The notes below the pieces were generated by a model. That model worked only from the letters and a program-made list of their open reading frames with translations. It was not told the origin of the DNA and did no database searches. The position numbers were made by a program, and so were the translations under genes. A stretch of 24,252 nt of DNA from Suttonella ornithocola (GTDB lineage Bacteria > Pseudomonadota > Gammaproteobacteria > Cardiobacteriales > Cardiobacteriaceae): assembly GCF_001889065.1 (NCBI RefSeq), contig NZ_LWHB01000049.1, positions 1 through 24,252 on the forward strand, in the 5' to 3' direction. The stretch's first letter is position 1. Each line of letters starts with the position of its first letter. Shown piece by piece: positions 8,694 through 17,953 of the stretch.

Positions 8694-9643
8694 TGAGGGG
8701 ATGTTTGTGGTTGAGATTGTGAGTTAGCGCTAGAATTGGGTGAAATTCTGACAGAAATAGGCATTTCACTTAGCGTTACGCCACCTTTTACGCCAAAATC
8801 TAGTGTTGTCGTATTATAAGCAACGCAAATTTTTTCGGCATCAAATCGTGCTTTAATTTGCATAATTGCTGTGCTCATTGCTTCAAGATATTGGTTATAG
8901 TCTTGAAAGTTAATCCAAAAGCGAAGAATAAATTGGTAGCTAGAACTGCCAATTTCGGTAAAGTAGCAGTCAATTGGCATATCTTGGTTGCGTTGTGGAA
9001 TTTGTTGTGCTTCTGATAACGCAATTTGATGGACGCGTGCTAAATCCTCTCCATAAGCTACGCCACAGGAGAGAATGACGCGAAGTTTGCCATTGGTAGA
9101 AAAGTTAGTGACTTTGCTTTGATAGACAAGGTGGTTGGGAATATCAATGCACTGACCAGCTAGGTTTTCTAAGCTGGTAGTTAATGAACCAGCAACTTTG
9201 ACTTGTCCTAATGTTCCATCGATTTGTACCCAATCGCCTAAGGAAAATAAGTGTTGTGAACGTAGAAGTAAGCCAGAAAACAGGTTAGAAACGACGTCTT
9301 TTAGCGCAAGTCCGATAATAACGCTTAAAATCCCTGCGCCCGCAAGCATATGGGTTAGAAATGGTGTTAGCTCTACGGCTTCTAGAGCTAAAAATATGCC
9401 AGAGATAAGAAAGAAGCTGTATCCAGACCAACACGCCCAAGTAATCCAAATCCCTTTTTTGTCCATTCTTTCGGCTAATTTACGCGCGACGCGTCGGGCA
9501 AGTGTGGCAAGTATCCAAAAGATAATAAAAATCAATGCTGCTGAGAGTAGATTGGGCAAGAAGTCCCAAATTTTTTGTTCCCATTGATGTAAAAGCAGTT
9601 CTATTTTACTGGTTTGATGTAGAATTTTACTCTCATGCTGCAT
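8690..9643 (-). CDS. MscS-family small-conductance mechanosensitive channel
   Basis: An inner-membrane channel protein that relieves osmotic pressure. It has three hydrophobic segments (about 30-50, 70-92, 97-125). The third is the pore helix LAGAGILSVIIGLALKDVVS. The beta domain follows, with LFSLGDWVQIDGTLGQV and the IPNHLV segment, then an alpha-beta C-terminal domain. The length of 317 residues is close to E. coli MscS (286), with a polar Ser/Gln/Pro tail of about 20 residues. I chose ATG 9643; a TTG two codons upstream (9649) is an alternative, and neither has a strong ribosome site. Its TGA overlaps the purN ATG, a coupling with no evident functional link. Confidence 0.9.
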   Translation of the reverse strand: MQHESKILHQTSKIELLLHQWEQKIWDFLPNLLSAALIFIIFWILATLARRVARKLAERMDKKGIWITWACWSGYSFFLISGIFLALEAVELTPFLTHMLAGAGILSVIIGLALKDVVSNLFSGLLLRSQHLFSLGDWVQIDGTLGQVKVAGSLTTSLENLAGQCIDIPNHLVYQSKVTNFSTNGKLRVILSCGVAYGEDLARVHQIALSEAQQIPQRNQDMPIDCYFTEIGSSSYQFILRFWINFQDYNQYLEAMSTAIMQIKARFDAEKICVAYNTTTLDFGVKGGVTLSEMPISVRISPNSSANSQSQPQTSPQ

Positions 9644-9684
9644 AAGCAAACTCTATTGTTTTTGTAAAAGTAGTAACTATATAT

Positions 9685-9712
9685 AAAAGCCCGAGTGGCA
9701 CTCGAGCTTTTT
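9685..9712 (-). terminator. Rho-independent terminator of the IalB-family gene
   Basis: On the minus strand AAAAAGCTCGAGTGCC is followed by ACTCGGGCTTTT. This is a stem of about 12 bp with one mismatch, a three-base loop and a T-run. It lies 25 bases past the IalB-family stop codon. The A-run on the other side means it could also act in the opposite direction. Confidence 0.8.
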
Positions 9713-9737
9713 GGCTGGATAAAATCTTTCGTAGATT

Positions 9738-10205
9738 TTAAAGGGCGTTGATAGCGCTAGTGATGCCTTTTAGTGAAAATTCGATGGTTTGTTGTTTGTC
9801 GCCAACGAAAGCGGCTACTTGTAGTTTGTTACCTGCTTTGATTTTTTTCAGTAGGTCGCCTTGTAGGGGAACGGCAACGTTACAGCCACCTTGGTCACAA
9901 AAGTCAAATGGCACACGAGCTACTTCTTTGGTGTCAATGGCTAGTCCTACGCCTGCTTGTAGGTTGACGCCGAGTGGTAAGGTGAAGATGGCGACGGGGT
10001 TGTTGCCTGCTTGTGGCATTTTTTGTAATACGATGCGTCCAACTGGTGTGTTTTCAGCGTTTTTGAAGATTTGCGCAACGGCACATTCTTTGCCTTGGCA
10101 AACGCCTTCAAAATCGCCAAATTTTTGTCCTTGTTTGACGGCTGCGGTTGCTGCTAAGCTGGTGGTGGCAATGGCTGCAATGGTAAGTAATTTTAATGTT
10201 TTCAT
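9738..10205 (-). CDS. IalB-family exported protein (invasion-associated locus B)
   Basis: This 155-residue protein has a clear Sec signal peptide (MKTLKLLTIAAIATTSLA, probable cleavage near ATAA, residues 19-22), so it is periplasmic or surface-associated. The mature part matches the IalB pattern. It has paired cysteines C36/C41 and C103/C108 (FCDQGGC), a LPLGVNLQAGVGLAID core and a C-terminal FSLKGITSAINAL. IalB was named in Bartonella for a role in erythrocyte invasion, but the family is widespread and its biochemical role is unsettled. AGGAG six bases before the ATG supports the start. It is a single-gene unit with its own terminator, divergent from trpF. Confidence 0.85.
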   Translation of the reverse strand: MKTLKLLTIAAIATTSLAATAAVKQGQKFGDFEGVCQGKECAVAQIFKNAENTPVGRIVLQKMPQAGNNPVAIFTLPLGVNLQAGVGLAIDTKEVARVPFDFCDQGGCNVAVPLQGDLLKKIKAGNKLQVAAFVGDKQQTIEFSLKGITSAINAL

Positions 10206-10246
10206 GTGGTCTCCTTTTGAAAAATTGTTCGCAGTTTAGCAAGATT

Positions 10247-10273
10247 AACGATAGGCTGAAAGCCATAATCGTT
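10247..10273. promoter_or_regulatory. Imperfect dyad in the ialB/trpF divergent gap
   Basis: AACGAT-A-GGCT-GAA-AGCC-ATA-ATCGTT is a two-part inverted repeat in the gap between the divergent ialB-like and trpF genes, just upstream of the candidate trp promoter. It could be an operator or a short transcript hairpin. It does not resemble the E. coli TrpR operator, and no T-run follows it. Confidence 0.35.
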
Positions 10274-10285
10274 TATTTAGCAATT

Positions 10286-10315
10286 TTGTCATTTTGAATA
10301 AAGAGAGAATTTAAT
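10286..10315 (+). promoter_or_regulatory. Candidate sigma-70 promoter of the trpFBA-accD-folC operon
   Basis: TTGTCA (10286-10291) and TTTAAT (10310-10315) are separated by 18 bases, with one mismatch each to consensus. Transcription would begin near 10322. That makes ATG 10321 impossible as a start and supports ATG 10339 for trpF. The resulting leader of about 17 bases is too short for a trp leader peptide and attenuator. Confidence 0.5.
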
Positions 10316-10338
10316 TTTTTATGGTTTGGGAGAATGGG

Positions 10339-10965
10339 ATGGCTGTGCGAGTAAAAATTTGTGGGCTAACGCGAACGCAGGATGTTTTAGCGGCTGTAGA
10401 GGCGGGTGCGGATGCGTTGGGTTTTGTTTTTTATCAGAAGTCTCGTCGAGCAGTGGATGTGGTCAGCGCGAAAGCGTTGGTAAGTTTGGTTGCGCCTTTT
10501 GTGCAGACGGTTGGTTTGTTTGTTAATCCGACAGAGGAATTTGTTCGAGCGGTATTGGCACGTGTACCGCTAGATTGTTTACAGTTTCATGGCAATGAAT
10601 CATCAGAGTTTTGTCATCAATTTGGCAGGCGTTGGATAAAGGCGGTGCCGATGTGTGATTTATCTCAAGCGCAGGCGGCAGATTATGTTGCCCGCTATCC
10701 GCAGGCAGATGGTTTTTTATTTGATGCTTTTGGTGCTGCTCAGATGGGCGGAAGTGGTCAAACGTTTGCGTGGCAGTGTTTGCCTCGGATTGCTCAGCCT
10801 GTGATTTTGGCAGGCGGATTGGATAGTGAGAATGTGGGCGAGGCGATTCGTCAATTACGTCCTTGGGCGGTGGATGTGTCTTCTGGGGTGGAAAGCGCGC
10901 CGGGAATAAAATCATCTGTTAAAATACGCGATTTTATTCAAGCAGCAAAAGCGGCGGTTTTATGA
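10339..10965 (+). CDS. trpF: Phosphoribosylanthranilate isomerase
   Basis: The enzyme catalyses the Amadori rearrangement of PRA to CdRP in tryptophan synthesis. Its 208 residues form a single TIM barrel: [11 protein letters not shown] with catalytic Cys8, [21 protein letters not shown] and [17 protein letters not shown] with the catalytic Asp. The phosphate-binding ends are [11 protein letters not shown] and [15 protein letters not shown] 10339 is preferred over ATG 10321 because GGGAG (10328-10332) lies six bases upstream and the product then begins MAVRVKICG. It is a stand-alone TrpF, not fused to TrpC as in enterobacteria. Its TGA overlaps the trpB ATG by four bases. Confidence 0.95.
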   Translation: MAVRVKICGLTRTQDVLAAVEAGADALGFVFYQKSRRAVDVVSAKALVSLVAPFVQTVGLFVNPTEEFVRAVLARVPLDCLQFHGNESSEFCHQFGRRWIKAVPMCDLSQAQAADYVARYPQADGFLFDAFGAAQMGGSGQTFAWQCLPRIAQPVILAGGLDSENVGEAIRQLRPWAVDVSSGVESAPGIKSSVKIRDFIQAAKAAVL

Positions 10966-12167
10966 CGGATATGTTTTCTTTTCCTGATGCACGCGGGTAT
11001 TTTGGACGCTTCGGCGGACAGTTTATTGCAGAAACTTTGATGCAGGCGGTATTAGAATTGCAACAAGCCTATGAAGCAGCAAGGAATGAACCTGAGTTTT
11101 GGGCAAAGTTTCGTGAGGAATTACGCGATTATGTTGGGCGCCCTTCGCCTTTGTATTTTGCAGAGCGCCTTACTAAAAAGGCAGGCGGTGCGGAGATTTG
11201 GTTAAAACGGGAAGATTTAAATCACACGGGCGCACATAAGGTCAATAATACGGTTGGGCAAGCGTTATTAGCTGCGCGTTTGGGTAAACCACGCGTGATT
11301 GCAGAAACGGGGGCAGGGCAACATGGGGTGGCAACGGCAACGGTTGCAGCGCGCTTAGGTTTGGAATGTGTGGTCTATATGGGCGCAGAAGATGTTAAGC
11401 GTCAGGCGCCTAATGTGTATCGCATGAAGCTATTGGGGGCAAAAGTCGTTCCTGTAGAATCGGGTAGTAAGACGCTGAAAGATGCTATGAATGAGGCTTT
11501 GCGCGATTGGGTCGCTAATATTGATTCGACTTTTTATATTATTGGCACGGTGGCAGGGCCTCATCCTTATCCAATGTTGGTTCGGGATTTTCAAAAGGTG
11601 ATTGGTGAAGAAGTTAAAGCGCAATCAAAAGAGCGTTTTGGTGGTTTGCCCGATGCAGTTGTTGCCTGTGTTGGCGGTGGCTCTAATGCGATGGGCATTT
11701 TCTATCCCTTTTATGAAGATAAAGACGTGCGTTTAATTGGTGTGGAAGCGGGTGGGCATGGCATTGCTAGTGGCGAACATGCTGCACCTTTAACCGCGAA
11801 TGCGCCAGTAGGCGTCTTACATGGTAATCGCACGAAATTGATGAGCAATGAGGATGGACAAATTTCTGCTACGCATTCTATTTCCGCTGGTTTAGATTAT
11901 CCCGGTGTTGGACCTGAACACGCTTGGTTGCAAGAGATTGGTCGGGCTGAATATGTTTCAGCGGACGATAAGGAAGCGATGCAGGCTTTTCATGATTTAT
12001 GTCAGCTAGAAGGAATTATTCCTGCTTTAGAAAGCTCACATGCGGTTGCCTATGCGATGAAGTTAGCGCAAACATTGGGCGTAGGTAAGCGGATTGTGGT
12101 GAACCTTTCTGGACGAGGCGATAAAGATATCAATACAGTAGCCGCGCTTGACGGCATTACTCTGTGA
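10962..12167 (+). CDS. trpB: Tryptophan synthase beta subunit
   Basis: TrpB joins indole and L-serine to make tryptophan on pyridoxal phosphate. The 401-residue protein shows the PLP lysine K93 in [11 protein letters not shown], the catalytic Glu115 in ETGAGQHG, the phosphate loop GGGSNAMG (238-245) and [10 protein letters not shown] near the end. Length is normal for the TrpB1 type that pairs with TrpA. It overlaps trpF by four bases and is followed six bases later by trpA, so the two subunits should be made together. Confidence 0.98.
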   Translation: MTDMFSFPDARGYFGRFGGQFIAETLMQAVLELQQAYEAARNEPEFWAKFREELRDYVGRPSPLYFAERLTKKAGGAEIWLKREDLNHTGAHKVNNTVGQALLAARLGKPRVIAETGAGQHGVATATVAARLGLECVVYMGAEDVKRQAPNVYRMKLLGAKVVPVESGSKTLKDAMNEALRDWVANIDSTFYIIGTVAGPHPYPMLVRDFQKVIGEEVKAQSKERFGGLPDAVVACVGGGSNAMGIFYPFYEDKDVRLIGVEAGGHGIASGEHAAPLTANAPVGVLHGNRTKLMSNEDGQISATHSISAGLDYPGVGPEHAWLQEIGRAEYVSADDKEAMQAFHDLCQLEGIIPALESSHAVAYAMKLAQTLGVGKRIVVNLSGRGDKDINTVAALDGITL

Positions 12168-12173
12168 GGCAGT

Positions 12174-12995
12174 ATGAGTAAACGGATTACACAGTGTTTT
12201 CAGCAATTATCAGCACAAAATAGAAAAGCATTAATTCCTTATATTTCTGCTGGCGATCCTTTGCCAGAAAAAACAGTAGAGATTATGCACGCATTGGTCC
12301 GAGGCGGCGCAGATTTAATCGAATTGGGTGTGCCTTTTTCAGATCCAGCCGCGGATGGAGAAACGATTCAGCAAGCCAATGAGCGTGCATTGGCACGAGG
12401 GATTACTTTAATAGATGTTTTAACAATCGCAAAAGCATTTCGTCAAACCAATAATCATACACCATTGATTATAATGGGCTATTTAAATAGCTTTGAGCGT
12501 CGAATGTTTGCTTCTGTGATGAAAGAGGCTTCAGCGGCAGGAATTGATGGCGTTATTTTGGTGGATTGTCCGATAGAAGCATTGCCAGACTATCAAGCGG
12601 ATTTACAAGCTGCTGGAGTGGCGCCAATTTTATTATTAGCACCAACAACAGGTGCGACTCGTCAAAATCAAATTATTCAGGCGGCGCAAGGTTTTATTTA
12701 TTATGTTTCTTTGCGTGGAGTGACCGGTAAGCAAGCGGCTAATGCAGAGGATATTTCAGCGGCGGTAACGCAAGTGAAAGCCCAAACCCATTTGCCTGTG
12801 TGTATTGGTTTTGGTATTCGAGATGGAAAAACGGCACGAGCGATGGCTGAATTTGCAGATGGCGTAGTTATTGGTTCTGCTTTGGTTGCACAGTTGTATG
12901 CAGCAGCAGAAAATGACGACGATGTCATCACTTGTGCCGAAAATTTTGTTCACACTATCCGTTCTGCTTTAGATGCTAAAGAGGATAATTTATGA
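12174..12995 (+). CDS. trpA: Tryptophan synthase alpha subunit
   Basis: TrpA cleaves indole-3-glycerol phosphate and channels indole to TrpB. The 273-residue TIM barrel has the catalytic Glu50 and Asp61 in [20 protein letters not shown]. It also has [10 protein letters not shown] for the active-site loop and the phosphate-binding [10 protein letters not shown] and GVVIGSALV. Length is the usual one. Its stop overlaps the accD start (ATGA), tying tryptophan synthesis to a fatty-acid gene in one transcript. Confidence 0.97.
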   Translation: MSKRITQCFQQLSAQNRKALIPYISAGDPLPEKTVEIMHALVRGGADLIELGVPFSDPAADGETIQQANERALARGITLIDVLTIAKAFRQTNNHTPLIIMGYLNSFERRMFASVMKEASAAGIDGVILVDCPIEALPDYQADLQAAGVAPILLLAPTTGATRQNQIIQAAQGFIYYVSLRGVTGKQAANAEDISAAVTQVKAQTHLPVCIGFGIRDGKTARAMAEFADGVVIGSALVAQLYAAAENDDDVITCAENFVHTIRSALDAKEDNL

Positions 12996-14005
12996 GTTGG
13001 TTCGATAATTTGATGCCATCGCGCATTAAAACAAAAAATAAAAATCAGCAAGTACCAGATGGTCTCTGGTTGAAATGCTCTGGATGTACAGAAGTGCTAT
13101 ATGCACAAGATGTAAGGTTTAATCAGCAAGTTTGCCCTAAATGCGGACATCATATGCGGATTAAGGCGCGTGATAGATTAGACAATTTGTTTGATAAAGA
13201 ATCAGAGCGAATAGAGATTGGAGAAAAGCTTCAGCCTACTGATTTTCTGAAGTTTAAAGACAGTAAGCGCTATAAAGATAGAATTGCGCAAGCGACTAAA
13301 TCTAGCGGAGAAAGCGAAGCGCTTATCGCCATGAGCGGTAAAATTTTGGGTCAAAACTTTACTGCTGCTGCTTTTGAATTTAGCTATATGGGCGGTTCGA
13401 TGGGTTCAGTGGTTGGTGAACGTTTTGTTCGTGCGGTGGATTATTCAATTGAACACGCTACACCTTTTGTATGTTTTGCAGCCAGTGGTGGTGCAAGAAT
13501 GCAAGAAGGTCTGACTTCTTTAATGCAAATGGCAAAAACTTCTGCTGCTTTAACGCAATTAAGTGATGCGGGATTGCCATTTATCTCTGTTTTAACAGAT
13601 CCAACAATGGGTGGAGTGTCTGCCTCTTTTGCTATGTTAGGTGATATTATTTTGGCAGAACCGGGCGCCTTAATTGGATTTGCTGGCCCGCGGGTTATTG
13701 AACAGACGGTCAGAGAAACGCTCCCTGAAGGCTTCCAACGTAGTGAATTTTTGATGGAAAAAGGCGCGATTGACCGAATCGTTGATCGTCGTAAAATGCG
13801 TGAAACGTTAGTGGATTTAGCAACTTTGTTACTCAATAAACCAGCTGTCCAAAAGCAAGCAGCGGTTGAAGCAGAGCCGACAATTCCAGTTGTTGCTGTT
13901 TCTGAAGCGATTGATGATAAGGTTGAGAAAGCACAGTCTTCAGAGGCTTTGGCTGCTTCTGATGATAGTGTAAGTGATAGCAGCGGTAGCGATTCGGCTT
14001 CTTGA
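12992..14005 (+). CDS. accD: Acetyl-CoA carboxylase carboxyltransferase beta subunit
   Basis: AccD with AccA transfers the carboxyl group from biotin to acetyl-CoA, the committed step of fatty-acid synthesis. The 337-residue protein starts [12 protein letters not shown]. It has the four-Cys zinc ribbon C29, C32, C48 and C51 (CSGC and CPKCGHH). The crotonase-fold core includes [29 protein letters not shown] and [11 protein letters not shown]. It is about 30 residues longer than the E. coli protein because of an acidic, Ser/Ala-rich tail ending [10 protein letters not shown], probably disordered. It overlaps trpA by four bases and nearly touches folC. Confidence 0.97.
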   Translation: MSWFDNLMPSRIKTKNKNQQVPDGLWLKCSGCTEVLYAQDVRFNQQVCPKCGHHMRIKARDRLDNLFDKESERIEIGEKLQPTDFLKFKDSKRYKDRIAQATKSSGESEALIAMSGKILGQNFTAAAFEFSYMGGSMGSVVGERFVRAVDYSIEHATPFVCFAASGGARMQEGLTSLMQMAKTSAALTQLSDAGLPFISVLTDPTMGGVSASFAMLGDIILAEPGALIGFAGPRVIEQTVRETLPEGFQRSEFLMEKGAIDRIVDRRKMRETLVDLATLLLNKPAVQKQAAVEAEPTIPVVAVSEAIDDKVEKAQSSEALAASDDSVSDSSGSDSAS

Positions 14006-14007
14006 TT

Positions 14008-15294
14008 ATGCAAGTATCAACGCCACGCGGAAAGGGAAGTTTAGCGCAATGGTTGGCATGGCAGGAAGCCGCACATCCTAAAAGTTGGGATTTAGGTCTT
14101 ACTCGAATAGGACAGGTTTGGCAGGCGCTAGGTGCGCCCAAAATTGCAGAACATATTGTCAGTGTTGCAGGCACAAATGGTAAAGGCTCTTGTGTTTGTT
14201 GGACAGAAGCGATGTGTTTGGCGCATGGGATTTCAGTGGCGAGTTTTAGTTCGCCACATTTATTAGATTATCGTGAACGCATTCGTTTTCGAGGAAAGCA
14301 AGTGACAGAAGCAGAGCTATGCGCTGCTTTTGATGCTATTGATGAAGCGCGAGGCGCAGTTTCTCTCTCCTATTTTGAGTGGTCTGCCTTAGCGGCTTTT
14401 TATTTAATGGCGAAATGTCCTCCTCAAGTTGCCGTATTAGAAGTTGGGTTAGGCGGGCGCTTAGATGCAGTTAATTTACAAACAGCAGATGCAACTATTT
14501 TTACGCGTATTGGTTTAGACCATCAAGATTGGTTAGGAAATACGATTGAGGAAATTGCGCAAGAAAAAGCCGGAATTATGCGCGATAATCAGCGTGTTGT
14601 ATTTGCAGATAAACATCCACCGGCGACGCTTTTATCGGCTGCGCAGCATCATCAAGCAAAAGTATGGCATTTTGGAAAAGATTTAACCGTAGCACTTCAC
14701 CAAACCACTTTTGAACTGCATTTACCACAAGCCAGCTTTGAATTGCCTCAACCAACGCAAATGCGTGGTGAACATCAATATGGGCATTTAGCCACTGTGG
14801 CAGCTGTGTTAGCACAGTGGTTTCCTTTAACCACTTCGGCAATGACACAAGTGATGAAAGAAGCTAAAAATCCCGCGCGATTGATGATTAAAGAGGGGCA
14901 GCCGCGATATATTGTTGATGTTGCGCATAATAACGATAGTGCTGAAATCTTAGCGAATTTTTTAGTCAGTGTGCAGCGTGAAAATGAGCATTTTCATATG
15001 GTTTGTGGCATGCTAAAAGATAAGGATCATCAAGCCGTTTTTAGGCATTTAGCAAATTTTCCTAATAGCTGGTATTTATGTTCTTTAGATGGCGAGCGGG
15101 GAACGGCATCAGAAGTTTTACGTGTTCAAGCTTTGCAAGCAGGAATTCCTGAGCAAACTATTCGTTGTTTTAATAGCGTTTGTGAAGCAGAGTCAGCGGC
15201 TCGAAAAACTGCAAAACCTAATGAAAGCATTGTGATAATGGGTTCATTTGTCACAGTAGGCGAAATTCTTAAACAATGGAGCAGCAATGAATAA
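14008..15294 (+). CDS. folC: Bifunctional dihydrofolate synthase / folylpolyglutamate synthase
   Basis: FolC adds glutamate to dihydropteroate and extends the glutamate tail of folates. The Mur-ligase fold is evident: P-loop VAGTNGKGS (53-61), FSSPHLLDYRERIR, VLEVGLGGRLDAVN, FTRIGLDHQDWLG with EEIAQEKAGIM, and late YIVDVAHNNDSAE. The 428 residues match the family. I give ATG 14008, two bases after the accD TGA. A TTG at 14002 overlapping that stop (TTGA) is an alternative. There is no clear ribosome site, so translation probably depends on accD. The downstream SPOR gene starts inside its last codons. Confidence 0.96.
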   Translation: MQVSTPRGKGSLAQWLAWQEAAHPKSWDLGLTRIGQVWQALGAPKIAEHIVSVAGTNGKGSCVCWTEAMCLAHGISVASFSSPHLLDYRERIRFRGKQVTEAELCAAFDAIDEARGAVSLSYFEWSALAAFYLMAKCPPQVAVLEVGLGGRLDAVNLQTADATIFTRIGLDHQDWLGNTIEEIAQEKAGIMRDNQRVVFADKHPPATLLSAAQHHQAKVWHFGKDLTVALHQTTFELHLPQASFELPQPTQMRGEHQYGHLATVAAVLAQWFPLTTSAMTQVMKEAKNPARLMIKEGQPRYIVDVAHNNDSAEILANFLVSVQRENEHFHMVCGMLKDKDHQAVFRHLANFPNSWYLCSLDGERGTASEVLRVQALQAGIPEQTIRCFNSVCEAESAARKTAKPNESIVIMGSFVTVGEILKQWSSNE

Positions 15295-15910
15295 GTGGCT
15301 GGCAAGAATTTTAGGGGTGATGGTTTTAGTCATCGTAGGATTATTTTTCTTTGATGGATGGTTTAATCCTAATACGCCTCCAATCCTACAAGGAGGTGAG
15401 TCTTCTTCTCATCAAACAGTAACTCGGATGGAATCTTCTGGTTCTGATGCAAATTTAACAGTAACGCCGGCAGCAGCGCCTGACTCTAAAACAACGATTA
15501 CATTAACTTCTTTAGAAGATATGGAAAGTAATAAAGGGGCGCCACCACCTGTTTTAACTAATCGGGAAACCGGCGCCACTCCGAATAATAAAGTTATACC
15601 ACCTTCAAATGCACAAAAGACAGTGGAAAAGACTTCAATTCCAGTAGAAAAACAAGAAGAAAAAATGGAGAAATCTAATGCTAAAGCAAGTGCTTGGGTG
15701 CAAGCTGGTGCATTTGGTGAAATGGAAAACGCTCAACGATTAGCAAGTAGTCTGAAAGAGAAAAAAATGCGCACAGCTATTGAAACAGCGACAGTCAATG
15801 GTCGTCGATATCATCGAGTATACATTGGACCATTAACAGATGCACAGGTGGCTGATACCTTACAGCAACTATCAAAAATGGGCATCAATGCTCGTCAAGT
15901 TTCGCGTTAA
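15287..15910 (+). CDS. dedD: DedD-like SPOR-domain protein
   Basis: This 207-residue bitopic inner-membrane protein has one N-terminal membrane segment (about 4-22). A Ser/Thr/Pro-rich periplasmic linker with a Lys/Glu patch (120-133) leads to a C-terminal SPOR domain (135-205), beginning SAWVQAGAFGEMENAQRLAS and containing YHRVYIGPL. SPOR domains bind denuded septal peptidoglycan, so a role at the division site is expected. The position between folC and cvpA is that of dedD in other gammaproteobacteria. It overlaps folC by eight bases. Confidence 0.88.
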   Translation: MNKWLARILGVMVLVIVGLFFFDGWFNPNTPPILQGGESSSHQTVTRMESSGSDANLTVTPAAAPDSKTTITLTSLEDMESNKGAPPPVLTNRETGATPNNKVIPPSNAQKTVEKTSIPVEKQEEKMEKSNAKASAWVQAGAFGEMENAQRLASSLKEKKMRTAIETATVNGRRYHRVYIGPLTDAQVADTLQQLSKMGINARQVSR

Positions 15911-15922
15911 TTAGGGGGAACC

Positions 15923-16759
15923 ATGAATTTAGAAGGAATCAATATTTTAGATGCAATACTAGGCGGTATTGTTATTATTTCGGCACTAGTTGGTATTGCT
16001 CGTGGCTTAGTGCGAGAAATTTTGTCATTAGCGGCATGGGTAATCGCGCTTTGGGTCGCTTATAAATTTTCTGAGCAAGTATCAGCACAGTTTGTTAGTC
16101 AGTTCATTGTAGATGACAGAATTTCTTATCTAGCATCATTTGGACTACTTTTCATCTTATCACTATTTGCAATTGGCTTATTAAATCTGTTGATTGCTTC
16201 TCTGTTTAATGCAACAGGATTAACGGGCTTTGATCGCTTATTAGGAATGTTGTTTGGAATAGCGCGAGGCGTGATTATTGGTGCATTAGTCGTCTTTTTT
16301 GCCTCTCTTTATCCCGGCATTGATAAAGAGCCTTGGTGGCAGCAATCAAAATTGGTACCTGGTTTTTCTAATTTAGCCAATTGGGGAATTGCAAAATTGC
16401 CTCTGAATATTCGTGCGCGTGTTCAAGAGGCAATAGATTCTAATAATGTTGGCGTATTAGAAACGTTAGAAACGCCTTCTCATCCACAAGTAACTGAAAA
16501 AGCAGAAACGATTGAATTAACATCTTTACAAGAAACTGCTGCTAATCGCTCTGCAACACGTCCCGAAATAGATTCTGTGCAACGTCGCCAACAGGCGATA
16601 CAAACTACAGCACTTTCGGCAGATAATCCAATTATATTGGAGTCGATGAGTGATGATATGACTACCGACCAAAATACCGACCATATTGCCCCTGATAGTG
16701 ATTTGCCACCTGAAATAGAAAATAATGATTATCCATTGCAACTGGAGTCTATTCAATAA
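15923..16759 (+). CDS. cvpA: CvpA family membrane protein with long C-terminal tail
   Basis: The N-terminal 140 residues hold four membrane segments with the CvpA pattern: ILDAILGGIVIISALVGIAR, GLVREILSLAAWV, GFDRLLGMLFGIARG. E. coli CvpA is about 160 residues and is tied to colicin V production and envelope tolerance; its precise function is unclear. Here a further 110 polar residues, rich in Thr, Glu, Asp and Gln, follow the membrane part and are probably disordered. A GGGGG run upstream of ATG 15923 serves as ribosome site. Its TAA shares one base with the metZ ATG. In many relatives purF comes next, but not here. Confidence 0.88.
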   Translation: MNLEGINILDAILGGIVIISALVGIARGLVREILSLAAWVIALWVAYKFSEQVSAQFVSQFIVDDRISYLASFGLLFILSLFAIGLLNLLIASLFNATGLTGFDRLLGMLFGIARGVIIGALVVFFASLYPGIDKEPWWQQSKLVPGFSNLANWGIAKLPLNIRARVQEAIDSNNVGVLETLETPSHPQVTEKAETIELTSLQETAANRSATRPEIDSVQRRQQAIQTTALSADNPIILESMSDDMTTDQNTDHIAPDSDLPPEIENNDYPLQLESIQ

Positions 16760-17943
16760 TGAGTAAGCAATCTTCTGAGTATCAATTTGAAACACAAGCA
16801 ATTCGTTCAAATCTTTATCAAAGTCCGTTAAATGAACACTCGCCTGCTTTGTTTTTAACTTCTTCGTTTACATTTGAAAACGCCCAAGCAGCTGCCGATA
16901 TTTTTGCAGAACGGATAAAAACTTTTAGCTATAGTCGATTTACCAATCCGACAGTACAAATGTTTGAACAAAGAATGGCAACTTTAGAAGGTGGCGCGCG
17001 CGCAACGGCAACCGCAACGGGAATGGGCGCGATTTTAACGATTATCTTGGCAGAGCTATCTGCTGGTGATCACGTGGTTTGTTCGCGAAATTGTTTTGGT
17101 TCAACGCTAACGATGTTTGGCAAAACATTTGCAAAATTTGGCGTAGAAACGACTTTAGTTGATTTGGTGGATATTCAAGATTGGAAAAAAGCCATTCGTC
17201 CCAATACCAAATTATTCTTTTTAGAGAGCCCAGCCAATCCTCTTTTAGATATTGGTGATATCGCTGCGTTATCAGATTTAGCGCATCAACATGGAATAAA
17301 AGTGGTAGTAGATAATTGTATGGCAACCCCTTATCTACAACAGCCTTTAGCTTTAGGTGCAGATTATTCTCTACATAGCGCAACAAAATATATTGATGGG
17401 CAAGGTCGTGCATTAGGCGGTGTGATTGTTAGTAAATCTGAAGCGGATGGAGAACAGATTTATCAATTAATGCGTAGTTGTGGGACGACAATGAATGCAT
17501 TTGAAGCATGGATTTTCCTGAAATCGTTAGAAACACTAGCGATTCGTATGGATAGACATTGTGAAAATGCGATGACCGTTGCGCGTTGGTTATCTGAACA
17601 ACCAGCGGTAGAAAAAGTTTATTATCCGGGCTTAGAAAATCATCCCCAACACGCCTTGGCAAAACAACAAATGCCTAGAGGATTTGGTGGCATGGTGAGT
17701 TTTGCCTTAAAAGGCGGAAAAGAAGCAGCTTGGAAAGTGATTGATAGCAGTGAGTGGTTATCTATCACAGGCAATTTAGGGGATGCGCGTACAACCATTA
17801 CGCATCCTGATACGACAACGCATTATCGGGTTGAACAAGCAGAAAAAGATCGTGTTGGCATTACAGATGGTGTCATTCGTTTATCGGTGGGGCTAGAAAA
17901 TGCGCAAGATATTTGCCAAGCGCTAGCAAAAGGCATGGCATAA
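16759..17943 (+). CDS. metZ: O-succinylhomoserine sulfhydrylase
   Basis: A Cys/Met-metabolism PLP enzyme that makes homocysteine directly from O-succinylhomoserine and sulfide. The 394 residues include SYSRFTNPTVQMFEQRMATL, the cofactor Asp region VVVDNCMATPYLQQPLALGA and the PLP lysine K210 in LHSATKYIDGQGRALGG. The end region TTITHPDTTTHYR has the usual substrate-carboxylate Arg context. The sequence MRSCGTTMNAFEAWI and the DGQGR signature fit MetZ better than MetB or MetC. The position after cvpA also matches metZ in Pseudomonas-like operons. Confidence 0.93.
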   Translation: MSKQSSEYQFETQAIRSNLYQSPLNEHSPALFLTSSFTFENAQAAADIFAERIKTFSYSRFTNPTVQMFEQRMATLEGGARATATATGMGAILTIILAELSAGDHVVCSRNCFGSTLTMFGKTFAKFGVETTLVDLVDIQDWKKAIRPNTKLFFLESPANPLLDIGDIAALSDLAHQHGIKVVVDNCMATPYLQQPLALGADYSLHSATKYIDGQGRALGGVIVSKSEADGEQIYQLMRSCGTTMNAFEAWIFLKSLETLAIRMDRHCENAMTVARWLSEQPAVEKVYYPGLENHPQHALAKQQMPRGFGGMVSFALKGGKEAAWKVIDSSEWLSITGNLGDARTTITHPDTTTHYRVEQAEKDRVGITDGVIRLSVGLENAQDICQALAKGMA

Positions 17944-17953
17944 GCGAATATAG

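Noticed and set aside
9748..10239. 163-codon plus-strand frame opposite the IalB-family gene
   Set aside because: The minus-strand gene has signal peptide, conserved cysteines, ribosome site and terminator; the plus frame has none of these.
10316..10338. trp leader peptide and attenuator
   Set aside because: No short Trp-rich frame or alternative hairpins lie between the candidate promoter and trpF.
13441..14013. 190-codon minus-strand frame opposite accD
   Set aside because: Ser/Ala-rich low-information translation antisense to conserved AccD sequence; no recognisable domain.
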